From Capra hircus (Eukaryota > Chordata > Mammalia > Artiodactyla > Bovidae): DNA of 64,000 nucleotides. This document shows, one piece after another, positions 1-9,335 of this stretch. The first letter of the stretch is position 1, and the number at the start of each line of letters is the position of its first letter. Below the pieces are notes generated by a model, which saw only the letters and a program-made list of their open reading frames with translations, searched no databases and had not been told where the DNA came from. Where the stretch lies: contig NC_030826.1 in NCBI RefSeq assembly GCF_001704415.2, positions 32,049,324 through 32,113,323 on the forward strand, written 5' to 3'. The translations under genes and the position numbers were made by a program.

Positions 1-149
1 CGATCCCTGGGTTGGGAAGATCCCGTGGAAGAGGGCGTAGCAACTCACTCCAGTATTCTTGCCTGGAGAATCCCCATGGAGAAGAGAAGCCTGCTGGGCT
101 ACAGTGCATGGGGTCACAAAGAGTCAGACATGACTGAGTAACTAAACAT
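1..149 (+). mobile_element. Bov-tA SINE, cut by window edge
   Basis: The window opens inside a Bov-tA copy, just at the B-box-like part of its tRNA-derived head. The Bov-A body follows, with the usual series of motifs (cactccagtattcttgcctg, ggagaatccc, gggctacagt, gagtcagacatgactgag). The true 5' end lies outside the window. This family is ruminant-specific and relies on LINE machinery. It shows moderate divergence. Confidence 0.9.
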
Positions 150-250
150 AGTCCAGTCTGGAAACATCCTAAATAGACATCAACGGGCAAAAATTCTGGT
201 ACACCCATCCCATGAAAAACTACTTAGGATTAAAACAGGAAGCAAACAGG

Positions 251-362
251 TGCTTCCCTGGTGGTCCAGTGGTTAAGACTCCACTGCAGAGGATACAGGT
301 TTGATCCCTGATCAGGAAAGTTCCACGTGCTGTCTTGTACAGCCAAAAACTAAAAACTAAAA
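251..362 (+). mobile_element. CHR-2-type tRNA-derived SINE
   Basis: It starts with the diagnostic cttccctggtggtccagtgg box and ggttaagactcc, then a B-box-like gtttgatccctg and an A-rich tail after 'gtacagccaaaaac'. It has no Bov-A body. CHR-2 SINEs are shared by ruminants, hippos and whales, so this copy can predate ruminants. It lies inside the L1M 3' end. Confidence 0.88.
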
Positions 363-682
363 TGGAAAACATACTGTTACAAGCAAGAACACAGGTAAAT
401 ATAATAGTAATTAATAATGTAATATAGTAATAATATAGTCATGAATATAATAAGTTTAAAAAGTTAGACATTAAGCAGTACATACTGGAGCATCCTCATT
501 GCATGAATTTTTAGAAAAGGCAGATATCACGATTGCTCAGGGCTGGAGCTGAGCTGGGAGGACAGGAAAGGGCATGAGGCGTCACGTGGGCCCTGTAAAT
601 GTCCTCTACCTGGATTATGGGGCTGGTAACACAGGCATACATTTGTCAAAACTCACCCCATTGCATTCTTAACATTTGTTCT

Positions 683-805
683 TGTTGTTGTTCAGTCACT
701 AAGTCATTTCCGACTCTCTGTGACCCCATGGACTGCAACATGCCAGGCTCCCCTGTCCTTCACCATCTCCTGAAGTTTGCTCAGATTCATGTCCATTGAG
801 TCAGT
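683..805 (-). mobile_element. BovB LINE 3' end fragment
   Basis: This is the antisense of a BovB terminus: a ttgttgttcagtc start (the 3' tail), then gactctctgtgaccccatgg and a block ending in the complement of the conserved 'actcaatggacatgag' region. It is about 120 bp, with no coding part. It sits inside the L1M 3' end and is therefore younger than that L1. Confidence 0.82.
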
Positions 806-825
806 ATACTGAACATAGGTATATT

Positions 826-953
826 CTTTTTATTTATTTTAAACTATTGAGTTGTTTGGCTGTGCTGGGTCTTAGTTGTAGCTTGTGGGATGGAGCCTGG
901 GCCCTCTGCTTTGGGAGCATGGAGTTTTAGCCACTGACCATCAGGGAAGTCCC
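826..953 (-). mobile_element. CHR-2-type SINE, antisense
   Basis: The right end reads atcagggaagtccc, the complement of the standard SINE start. The left part holds the 'gttgtttggctgtgctgggtc' end of the element. The sequence is shorter and more diverged than a typical copy. It is the third insertion in the L1M at 150-1012. Confidence 0.82.
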
Positions 954-1012
954 AACATGGGATATTTTATTCTTTGTAAATTATACCTCAATAAAGTTGT
1001 CAAAGTAAAACA

Positions 1013-2089
1013 ATGATTTCCTATTGTCACAGGGCAGGCGACAGGGAGACTGGATGACGTGTCCTGCTCTCCTTGTTGTCCTCACAGGCCCCCAAGCCCT
1101 CCAGACCCAGCCTGGCCACCACTTTCACACATCCCTTAGACTAGAGCTGGCCCCAAGCCAGGGAGGAAGTGGAAAAATCACTTTACCTCATTTATCTCAT
1201 GTGGAAAGCCTTGTTCAGCTCACCCGAGATGTGTTTATAAATCCACGTTCTATTCTGATTTAGATTTCATTTTAAAGGAAGCGAGCTCTTCAGGGAGCAT
1301 ATGCTCCAAGAGGAGACTGGGTGGACCCGACAGCAGGCAAATTCGGGGTGTATATCTCAGGAAGGTGGAGAGATCCCCATAGGGACTGAAATTCCCTGAG
1401 GCTGGGGATTGAGGCAATGGCAAGGGGAAGCGAGAAGGCAGTTACTGTGGTCCTTTTGATGCTGCAAACACTGCCTTGACCTTGAATCTCTGTTGGTTTC
1501 TGACTGTGGAAGAAAGAGGCTCTTTAATAAAATGTAAGTGATATGCACCAAGGATCCAGGTTTGTAAATCAATGCACCAGATGCTCAGGGATGCGAAAGT
1601 TTTCTTGGAGGAAGTTCAGGGTCTGGTCTAAAGAGAAGTCTGTACAGTAACCATGATTCAACCCTGCTGTAGGCCTCTTAGGTGGAGCTGGAGCCCTCGG
1701 GGGGTTCATAAAGCCCAGGCGCTACCCCCCAACCTGCCTCAGCCCTCCTGGCTCCAACACCCCATTTCTCCCAGGTGCAGACTTGCCCCTGCCCCAGCCA
1801 GACCAGCCAGCTCACAGGCTCTCCCTCCCCTGGACAAGGACAGGAATGGACGGATGCTGAGGGCGGACTAGATGCCTCTGTTTCCAAATTGAAACTCTAG
1901 AATACTGTGTATAGTGAATAGGACCCGTTTTCCAATGTCATCCCAGATATGTAATACTGAGTGATCAAAAGCACGTCTAAAGGATGGAAACGCAAACCCA
2001 AGTCATTCCTGACATTGATATCAGCATCATACAGGTCATATCTTTATGACAAAGTGGATTATCAGGTGAGTCATATTTCTAAAGCAGCA
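1013..2089. other. Single-copy DNA, no gene recognised
   Basis: I recognise no repeat or coding signature here. Short ORFs of 69-79 codons exist on both strands across the GC-richer part (about 1680-1870), but they overlap each other in antisense and show no domain-like pattern. A short C-rich stretch lies near 1725-1780. Confidence 0.5.
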
Positions 2090-2175
2090 TCTCTATCATT
2101 TACTCTCCTTCTCAAGAATCTTCAGTAACTCCCTATGGCCTCTTGGAGATAAGGGAAATCTTGGCTCCATCCCTG
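2090..2175 (+). mobile_element. L2 LINE fragment
   Basis: A short stretch matches the pattern of L2 LINEs: 'ctcaagaatcttcagtaact' followed by 'ccctatggcctcttggagat'. In intact L2 this is the coding-region side of the 3' third. It is old, heavily mutated and too short to set exact ends. Confidence 0.5.
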
Positions 2176-2364
2176 CACAGAGCATTGGGGATCGAAGATA
2201 GTATGGCCCTAAGACAGCCTGAACCTTACATAGCTCACCCCACACCTCGTGAGAACCACACCTGTGACCTGGATGCCCCAGTGACCTGGACCTGCCAGAA
2301 CCATCAGTTCCAATTGATACTTTTCAATTCACTCTCCCACCAAAGAGGACCTTTCAGAATCCTC

Positions 2365-2465
2365 TTTACACATGAAAAAGAATAAGTAATGTACGTGAAT
2401 AACTGAAACTAACACTAATGATGCCAATCAACTGTACTCCAATAAAAATAAAAATTAAAGAAAAG
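2365..2465 (+). mobile_element. L1 3' end fragment
   Basis: It contains the ruminant L1 3' terminus pattern 'ataactgaaactaacactaa', 'aatcaactgtactccaataa' and an A-rich tail. Only the last about 100 bp of the element is present, as expected from strong 5' truncation. Confidence 0.65.
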
Positions 2466-3278
2466 AATCCACTTTATCTACATCACCCCTCTCCACCCCC
2501 CTCTCTACACATACAGGGAAATTTACTGAATTTTCCCCCAAGTGATGTAGCTCTCCTTGCCTGGCAAGTGAATGGATTCAGCCTCAATATAAGTTATCTT
2601 TTGGTCTTCTGTTATTCAACTACACTGATTTTCAAAAATTTCCTAACCTTACCCAACAAACCTGATAACCCAGTATTGCCTTACATGTGCTTTTTTCTCA
2701 GCTGACCATAGCCAAAACTCATAAATCCTTGTTGGTTGATCACTGACTTGCTTTTCACTTACAGAACATTATTTGAATATTACCACTTCCTTGAGATCCT
2801 CTGACATCTGCTCGCCAGTTTTAATCACTGCTCCATGAGTCAAAAACGCCCCGAGTGACGGGATTAAGTTACAGTTAATTCAGCTCTGCTTGTGTGTCGA
2901 TGTCTCCTCTGACATGTGGCTGGAGCTGCCTCTGGCCGGCAGGTGTACGAGCATGGGGACCACATTTTAGGGGGTGTTTTATGGTGAAGCCATTGTTGGT
3001 TGGCACTGCTTCTTGTTTCCAGGATCTGCTTTGTTTTTAGACCATGCGATTGCTGTAAAAGTTCACTAGGGTAAAAAAAAAGTTTGATCTTTTCTTCCCG
3101 TCCTGCTTTGGTCTTAGCACTTCCTGGAATTAGTTCATTAGTGAAATACCAAATCCTAGGGCCATGCTGCCCTTGACCCCTTATGTTCTGTGCAGAGGAA
3201 TTAGACTCAGGAAGTCAGAGATTAGAGTCAGATTGACATCTGAGAAACCACGCTAATCCCAGAGACATTTAAATGGAA
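2466..3278. other. Single-copy DNA, no gene recognised
   Basis: No recognisable repeat or coding domain. The 95-codon plus-strand ORF starting at 2418 begins in the L1 tail and has no family-like features. An A-run of nine lies at about 3074. Confidence 0.45.
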
Positions 3279-3351
3279 ATAAAGCTAGCTCAGTCTGTAG
3301 AGCATAAGATTCTGAATCTCAGGGTTGTGGGTTCGAGTCCCACACTGGGCA
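3279..3351 (+). pseudogene. tRNA-Lys-like pseudogene
   Basis: The D arm (gctc..gagc, A-box-like tagctcagtctgtagagc), the T arm (gtggg-ttcgagt-cccac, perfect B box ggttcgagtcc) and the 3' acceptor half actgggc match a cytosolic tRNA-Lys. The anticodon loop reads ttctgaa, giving CTG where Lys would have CTT. The anticodon stem has one A-C mismatch. The 5' acceptor half (ataaagc) does not pair with actgggc, so the 5' end has been lost or replaced. It is best read as a 5'-damaged tRNA retropseudogene, not a working tRNA gene. A Bov-tA SINE starts about 7 bp downstream. Confidence 0.8.
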
Positions 3352-3358
3352 AGGTTTT

Positions 3359-3573
3359 GGGCTTCCCAGGTGGCTCAAGTGATAAAGAATCCAGCTGCCA
3401 ACGCAGGAGATGTGGGTTTGTTCCCTGGGTCAGGAAGATTCCCTGGAGGAGGAAATTGAAACCCGCTCCAGTATTCTTGCCTGGAGAATCCCAAAGACAG
3501 AGGAGCCTGGTGGGCTACAATCCATGGAGTTGCAAAGAGTCAGACACAAGTGAGCATCTGAGAACATCAACAA
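3359..3573 (+). mobile_element. Bov-tA SINE
   Basis: A full-length copy with a tRNA-like head (gcttcccaggtggctcaagt, ataaagaatccagctgccaa), a B-box-like segment, a Bov-A body and an 'aacatcaac' tail. It directly follows the tRNA-Lys-like pseudogene. Many transitions suggest an older copy. Confidence 0.92.
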
Positions 3574-3797
3574 AGCTTCTAGAGAATGCAAGTACATGGT
3601 AAGAATTCTAAATATACTTCTGATACTTAGAATCCTGTATTGTACTAATAGATTGATTTGTCATATGGGTTTGGCTCCTCCCTTACAGCAATTGTCCACA
3701 CGTTTACATGTTGTCTTCTGAGAAGTGCATGGGCTCCAGGGGGACAGGATTTCTGTCTTTCCATCTCTGTGTCCGCAGAGATCTTGACTTCAGAGCT

Positions 3798-4074
3798 GCT
3801 GCTACTGCTGCTGTTAAGTCACTTCAGTCGTGTCTGACTCTGTGCGACCCTCTAGATGCAGCCCACCAGGCTCCCCCTCCCTGAGATTCTCCAGGCAAGA
3901 ACACTGGAGTGAGTTGCCATTTCCTTCTCCAATGCACGAAAGTGAAAAGTCAAAGTGAAGTCGCTCAGTCATGTCCGACCCTCAGCGACCCCATGGACTG
4001 CAGCCTACTAGGCTCCTCCATCCATGGGATTTTCCAGGCAAGAGTACTGGAGTGGGGTGCCATTGCCTTCTCCG
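3798..4074 (-). mobile_element. Bov-A2 SINE with 13-bp target duplication
   Basis: Antisense dimer. The AGC-repeat tail reads as gctgctactgctgctg at the left. It is followed by two Bov-A units, joined by the 'cgaaagtgaaaagtcaaagt' linker, and ends at ccttctcc. The perfect duplication tgacttcagagct flanks it at 3785-3797 and 4075-4087, so both ends are intact. Confidence 0.95.
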
Positions 4075-4333
4075 TGACTTCAGAGCTAAACCAAAGCAAA
4101 CACTCACCCAGATGCCAGGAGAAAGAGCCAGTATGATTTTTTTCTTGTTCCTTCTGGGTCTTGCCATGAATTTAGGGGAACATTTGTTAAATCAATTTAT
4201 CCACATAATCTAAACATGTCAAACTCTCTCATGCCAGCCATCACACTTGCTAACCTGAAGATGGCAAAGAACAAATAAGTTTCCACCCTCATATATTTAG
4301 CTCCTTATACTCTGTCTGCTGAAAACAAGTATA

Positions 4334-4475
4334 GGGACTTCTCTGGTAGTACAGTAGTTAAGAATTCACCTTCCAATGCAGGCCACAAGGGTTCAGTTAC
4401 AGTCTTGGAACAGAGCTCCCACATGGCCCAGAGCAACTAAGATATGATGAAGCCAAATAAATAAATATATAAAAA
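4334..4475 (+). mobile_element. CHR-2-type SINE
   Basis: It begins gggacttctctggtagtaca, then aagaattcaccttccaatgc, and ends in 'agccaaataaataaa'. It is diverged at several positions of the tRNA-like promoter boxes. It adjoins an L1M segment. Confidence 0.85.
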
Positions 4476-4674
4476 ATATTTTTAAAAGACAGACATAAAA
4501 CCATGCAGGAAACAACTTACAGATGTAGGCAAGTTCATTGCAGTGTTATTTATACCAGAAAAAATTTAGAAATGTCCTTAATGTCCAACAATAAAAAATA
4601 ATAAATAAATTATGGACCATTCATGAGATGGAAAAGAGACATGATGATACTGAAGAATTTTCAGGAATGATGAA

Positions 4675-4679
<5 letters not shown>

Positions 4680-4706
<27 letters not shown>

Positions 4707-4967
4707 AAGTCGCTTCAGTCGTATCTGACTCTGTGCGACCCCATAGACGGCAGCCCATCAGGCTCTTCCATCCCTGGGATTCTCCAGGCAAGAACACTGG
4801 AGTGGGTTGCCATTTCCTTCTCCAATGCATGAAAGTGAAAAGTAAAAGTGAAGTCACTCAGTCGTGTCCGACCCTCAGCGACCCCATGGACTGCAGCCTT
4901 CCAGGCTCCTCCATCCATGGGATTTTCCAGGCAAGAGGACTGGAGTGGGGTGCCATTGCCTTCTCCG
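4680..4967 (-). mobile_element. Bov-A2 SINE with CTG run and 11-bp duplication
   Basis: An antisense Bov-A2 dimer whose AGC tail appears as about nine CTG units at its left edge. It is flanked by the perfect duplication gatgaaatgct at 4669-4679 and 4968-4978. It closely resembles the Bov-A2 at 3798, and both look young. Confidence 0.95.
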
Positions 4968-4991
4968 GATGAAATGCTAGTATACCAATAA

Positions 4992-5022
4992 TTTTATTAT
5001 TTGTCTCAGACAAATAATAAAA
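4992..5022. repeat. Perfect 31-bp palindrome
   Basis: The arms are ttttattatttgtct (4992-5006) and its exact complement agacaaataataaaa (5008-5022), separated by a single c. It is AT-rich and could extrude as a cruciform. It falls in decayed L1M sequence just beyond a Bov-A2 insertion. Confidence 0.95.
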
Positions 5023-5140
5023 ACATATTGAACAGAATTCCAATTTTGGAAAAATGTGTGTCAGTAATATTAGTGCTTATTGCCAGTATTTGGAGTATAC
5101 ATGAGTTTTATTTTCCTTTCTATAATTCTTAGCGTTGTTT

Positions 5141-5321
5141 GCTTTCTAGTTTGTTGATGTTGCTACTGCTTAATAGTTTCCCTTTCTTTGGTATCTTTCT
5201 GTTGTGTTGTTGCTGTTGATGGTGGAGTTTTCATTGTCATTTGTTTGCTTTATTTAATTTCTCTTTGTGTGGTATATCCTTTCACTCTTGCTTGAGAACT
5301 TCAGATACAGCTTTTTAATAG
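5141..5321. other. AT-rich DNA, no gene recognised
   Basis: T-rich sequence with 'ttgttgctgttgatggtgg'. It may be the tail of the L1M remnant to its left, but no clear match is visible. Confidence 0.35.
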
Positions 5322-5324
5322 GGG

Positions 5325-5740
5325 TGCAATGGACTGTGAAGAAGGCTGAGTGCCGAAGAATTGATGCTTTTGAACTGTGATGTTGGAGAAGACTCTTGAG
5401 AGTCCCTTGGACTGCAAGGAGATCCAACCAGTCCATTCTGAAGCAGATCAGCCCTGGGATTTCTTTGGAAGGAATGATGCTAAAGCTGAAACTCCAGTAC
5501 TTTGGCCACCTCACGGGAACAGGTGACTCATTGGAAAAGACTCTGATGCTGGGAGGGATTGGGGGCAGGAGGAGAAGGGGATGACAGAGGATGAGATGAC
5601 TGGATGGCATCACTGACTCGATGGACATGAGTCTGGGTAAACTCCGGGAGATGGTGATGGACAGGGAGGCCTGGCGTGCTGCGATTCATGGGGTTGCAAA
5701 GAGTCGGACATGACTGAGCGACTGAACTGAACTGACTGAA
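5325..5740 (+). mobile_element. BovB LINE, 5'-truncated 3' end
   Basis: Sense BovB from 'tggactgtgaagaaggctga' to the tail gactgaactgaactgactga. It covers the C-terminal end of the ORF and the 3' UTR. The 62-codon frame at 5396-5584 is the BovB C-terminal segment (WTARRSNQSI, LQYFGHL) and ends at a stop after GRRRRG. There is no reverse transcriptase core. Confidence 0.92.
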
Positions 5741-6459
5741 TGTCTCTCATAAATAGCATAATACCCATTTTTCCCTCTATTGTATATGAGAATCTCTAGC
5801 TAATGAGTGAATTAAATCTGACTGTGGTTTTTTTTGCTGATTTACATTTTTATTTTGCATTTTTTAATATGCTTTTTCTTAGGTTTGTTTTTGATCCTTT
5901 CTGCCTCTATTGACTTGATAAAGTCTTTTGTAGCTCCTGTTTTGTTCTTTCTTCTCACTTGGAAATCAGACCTTATATTTATATGCCTTTTGCCGTCACC
6001 CTAAAATTTCTACTGATTTCCACTTATACTGAACTTTATGTTTGGCTAACAAACTCTAAACTTGAAATCGTAGAGACCACTTCCTTTCCCCAGCACATTA
6101 AGAAGTTAACGTGCTTTAATTTGTTTCCAACTTTCATCCTCCCATCTTTCATATAATTGTTATCTAGTACTTTATTTCTAGTTTGTTTTATAACAAATAA
6201 TTAACAGTAATAATCCATATAGTAATCATATATCTCTATGTACATTTTCCTGTCCATGATTATTTAAATTTTTAACTTGATTTGTAGTGTTTTTTATTTA
6301 CCATTGAATTCATATTTTACTCTTTCCCTCATTTTTTTTTAGACTAAAGGGCATAAATCCACGTATGTCAACGAGGGTCTCTAGATTACAAATTCTCAAT
6401 GTTGTAGACTGGAAAAAATGTCTTTATTCTGCTCTCATTCTTTTCAAAGCAATTTTGGA
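5741..6459. other. AT-rich DNA, unassigned, no gene
   Basis: Highly AT-rich, with long T runs and no coding domain. It lies between BovB and a stretch that reads as antisense L1M. It may be decayed antisense L1 coding sequence, but I cannot align it with confidence. Confidence 0.4.
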
Positions 6460-6939
6460 TTATGAAAAATATTAAAGATGCAGAGAAGTACAAACAGTAA
6501 TATAACTGAATTTAAGAGTTAACATTCTGTCATTTTTGCTTCATAAATTTTAAAAGTCTGTAAAATAGATTGAAAATCTCACTTTCCATTTTCTCTCTAA
6601 GGATAACCACTATTTTGATATGAACGTATGTCATATTTTTATACATTTACTACATATCTGTGTTTCCTTAAACAATGTATAGTATTGTTTTGTGTCCTAA
6701 TATGTCTAACCTTGTTGCATTTTTTTCATTCACATGTCTTTGAAATTTTCCCTGTTGACACACACAGGTCTAGTCTCTTTATTTTACTTGCTGTATAATA
6801 AAATCATGATATAAATAAACCACCATTTAATCAGATTTTTTTCAATGAAAGGCAGCCTTGCCTGTTTGCACTTTCCATTATTACAGTAACATGGCAGCCC
6901 ATTTTGTTGTGTTTCCTTGGACATGTAACTGACAATTTC
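6460..6939 (-). mobile_element. Decayed L1M LINE, antisense
   Basis: The old-L1 antisense pattern is visible: 'cagagaagtacaaacagtaa', 'ctctaaggataaccactatt', then 'ttacttgctgtataataaa'. The element resumes at 8613 beyond the inserted BovB. The terminal duplication of that BovB lies at 6940-6950. Confidence 0.6.
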
Positions 6940-6950
6940 TTTAGGGTAGA

Positions 6951-8601
6951 TCATTATCAGTTCAGTTGCTCAATCATGTCCGACTCTTTGTGACCCCATG
7001 AATCGCAGCACGCCAGGCCTCCTTGTCCATCACCAACTCCCGGAGTCCACCCAAACCCATGTCCATTGAGTTGGTGATGCCATCCAACCATCTCATCTTC
7101 TGTCATCCCCTTCTCCTCCTGCCCTCAGTCTTTCCCAGAATCAGGGTCTTTTCCAATGAGTTAGCTCTTCGCATGTGGTGGCCAAAGTATTGCAGTTTCA
7201 GCTTCAACATCAGTCCTTCCAATGGACACCCAGGACTGATCTCCTTTAGGAAAGACTGGTTGGATCTCCTTGCAGTCCAAGGGACTTTCAAGAGTCTTCT
7301 CCAATACCACAGTTCAAAAGCATCAATTCTTCAGCACTCAGTTTTCTTTATAGTCCAACTCTCACATCCATACATGACCACTGGAAAACCCATAGCCTTG
7401 ACTAGATGGACCTTTGTTGGCAAAGTAATGTCTCTGCTTTTCAATATGCTTTCTAGGTTGGTCATAACTTTCCTTCCAAGGAGTAAGCATCTTTTAATTT
7501 CACGGCTGCAGTCACCATCTGCAGTGATTTTGGAGCCCCCAAAAATAAAGTTTGGCACTGTTTCCACTGTTTCCCCATCTTTTTTTCATGAAGTGATGGG
7601 ACCAGATGCCATGATCTTCGTTTTCTGAATGTTGAGCTTTAAGCCAACTTTTTCACTCTCCTCTTTCACTTTCATCAAGAGGCTCTTTAGTTTCTCTTCA
7701 CTTTCTGCCATAAGGGTGGTGTCATCTGCATATCTGAGGTATCGATATTTCTCCTGGCAATCTTGATTCCAGCTTGTGCTTTCTCCAGCCCAGAGTTTCT
7801 CATGATGTACTCTGCATGTGAGTTAAGTAAGCAGGGTGACGATATACAGCCTTCGCGTACTCCTTTTCCTATTTGGAACCAGTCTGTTGTTCCATGTCCA
7901 GTTTTAACTGTTGCTTCCTGATCTGCATACAGATTTCTCAAGAGGCAGGTCAGGTGGTCTGGTATTCCCATCTCTTTCAGAATTTTCCACAGTTTCTTGT
8001 GATCCACACAGTCAAAGGTTTTGGCATAGTCAATAAAGCAGAAGTAGATGTTTTTCTGGAACTCTCTTGCTTTTTTGATGATCCAGCAGATGTTGACAAT
8101 TTGATCTCTGGTTCCTCTGCCTTTTCTAAAACCAGCTTGAACATCTGGAAGTTCATGGTTCACATATTGCTGAAGCCTGGCTTGGAGAATTTTGAGCATT
8201 ACTTTGCTAGCATGTGAGATGAGTGCAATTGTGTGGTAGTTTGAACATTTTTTGGCATTGCCTTTCTTTGGGACTGGAATGAAAACTGACCTTTTCCAAT
8301 CCTGTGGCCACTGCTGAGTTTTCCCAATTTGCGGGCATATTGAGTGCAGCACTTTCAGAGCATCATCTTTCAGGATTTGAAATAGCTCCACTGGAATTCC
8401 ATCACCTCCACTAGCTTTGTTCGTAGTGATGCTTCCTAAGGCCCACTTGACTTCACATTCCAGGATGTCTGGCTGTAGGTGAGTGATCACACCATTGTGA
8501 TTATCTGGGTCATGAAGATCTTTTTTGTACAGTTCTTCTGTGTATTCTTGCCACCTCTTCTTAATATCTTCTGCTTCTGTTAGGTCTCTACCATTTCTTT
8601 A
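6951..8601 (-). mobile_element. BovB LINE, 5'-truncated, 11-bp duplication
   Basis: This is the longest BovB piece in the window, about 1.65 kb. On the minus strand it runs from the reverse transcriptase region at the right (gaagatattaagaagaggtg side) to the 3' tail at the left, where the plus strand reads cagttcagttgctcaatcat. It is flanked by the perfect direct repeat tttagggtaga at 6940-6950 and 8602-8612. That shows one clean target-primed insertion into L1M. The 5' part of the element (endonuclease region) is missing, as is usual for BovB copies. Confidence 0.96.
7687..8490 (-). pseudogene. BovB reverse transcriptase fragment, frameshifted
   Basis: A 267-codon open frame inside the BovB above. 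It opens in mid-protein (GTG, not a true start). In intact BovB this ORF makes the reverse transcriptase that copies LINE RNA at the nicked target. Motif A reads FIDYAKTFD (residues 152-160, catalytic D154). The motif B region reads GVREGCISSP (210-219), with E where the family has Q. The frame shifts at about residue 250 through a one-base loss near 7738-7742. The YADD codons (7721-7732, complement strand) survive but are out of frame. Further frames at 7331-7567 and 7103-7291 carry the downstream C-terminal part, so several breaks are present. It is non-functional. Confidence 0.92.
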
Positions 8602-8612
8602 TTTAGGGTAGA

Positions 8613-9010
8613 AACTACAAACAATTTTTGTGTACTGCAGGGTGCATATCAGTAGTTAGATCAGTTAATGTCAGAATTAATTGTTCCAAATTATACTCTT
8701 ACTTGAAATGTATAAAAGTTGCCATTTTCTGACACTTGATGTTATCAGTGGATTTAATTATTCCCCATCTAATGAGTAAGATATAATATCTAATTACTGT
8801 TTTCAACTGATTTTTCTTAATTACTAATGGGCTTCAGTATCTTCCCATATGTTAATTAATCCTTTGGATCTTTTTTTTTTTTTAGTGAGCTGCCTCTCAG
8901 TAGCCTTAGCCCAATTTTTTCCCTTTTGCTTCTTTATATTTTATTCATTTTTAGGAGTTCTTTATACATTTTAAGTACTGGGAACTTACTGGAGAGCATC
9001 TCTCTGAATA
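8613..9010 (-). mobile_element. Decayed L1M LINE, antisense, continued
   Basis: It resumes after the BovB: 'ttgccattttctgacacttg', 'taatgggcttcagtatcttc', 'cccttttgcttctttatat' and 'aggagttctttatacatttt' follow the order of antisense old L1. With 6460-6939 it forms one interrupted element. Confidence 0.65.
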
Positions 9011-9189
9011 TTGCTTCTGTCTCATTATTTCTCATGTGTTTTTTAGAGTAAATGTATATTGTATTATTGCTTTCTCTTGTCCAGTTCCCCCAACTTTCTT
9101 TTCAGTGTCTTCTCTCTTCATATGTCTTCTGTATGATGTTTTTTTAGTTCTATCTTTTAACTCACTAATTTCCCTCCGCCATTTCTATT

Positions 9190-9335
9190 TTGCCCACTTA
9201 TTTGTTTATTCACTCATTCATGTACAAATATTTATTGTTTGCCTATGTGTACAAGATACTATTCAAAGTACTAGGGCTTAAACAATAAACAAACAAAACC
9301 TCAGAAACTCTGCCTTCAGGTATGTTATATTCTAT
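9190..9335 (-). mobile_element. L2 LINE 3' end, antisense
   Basis: It shows the antisense L2 3' terminus: 'tattcactcattcatgtaca', 'aatatttattgtttgcctat', 'gtactagggcttaaacaata' and 'ctctgccttcaggtatgtta'. It is old and divergent. Confidence 0.7.

Larger units (their letters stand above)
150..1012 (+). mobile_element. L1M LINE 3' end, interrupted three times
   Basis: Discontinuous pieces follow the order of an old mammalian L1 3' end. They are a segment with a 'ggaaacatcc..aaatagacatcaac' pattern near 158-250, a 'catgaatttttagaaaaggc' segment with a 'gggcatgagg' box at 500-590, the 'catttgtcaaaactcacccc' segment at 640-680, and the terminal 'aattatacctcaataaag' with polyadenylation signal near 980-1000. 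Three younger retroposons split it. The AT-rich stretch at 362-480 does not match well and may be expanded low-complexity DNA. No coding capacity is left. Confidence 0.7.
4490..5140 (+). mobile_element. L1M LINE 3' region, split by Bov-A2
   Basis: The left part (4490-4679) shows the old L1 pattern 'gcagtgttatttataccaga', 'aatgtccttaatgtccaaca' and 'attatggaccattcatgaga'. The right part (4979-5140) continues with 'gtatacatgagttttatttt'. The Bov-A2 at 4680-4967 lies between them. The right part contains a perfect 31-bp palindrome. No coding frame remains. Confidence 0.6.

Noticed and set aside
3279..3351. A functional tRNA with CTG anticodon.
   Set aside because: The acceptor stem does not pair on its 5' side and the anticodon stem has a mismatch. 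The rest matches tRNA-Lys, so it is a pseudogene.
4680..4706. CTG trinucleotide expansion as a disease-type repeat.
   Set aside because: It is the normal AGC tail of an antisense Bov-A2 SINE with a target duplication around it.
7023..7628. A 201-codon plus-strand open frame, the second longest in the window.
   Set aside because: It is the antisense of BovB coding sequence at 6951-8601. Similar antisense frames appear at 5254-5628 and 15352-15606 over other BovB copies.
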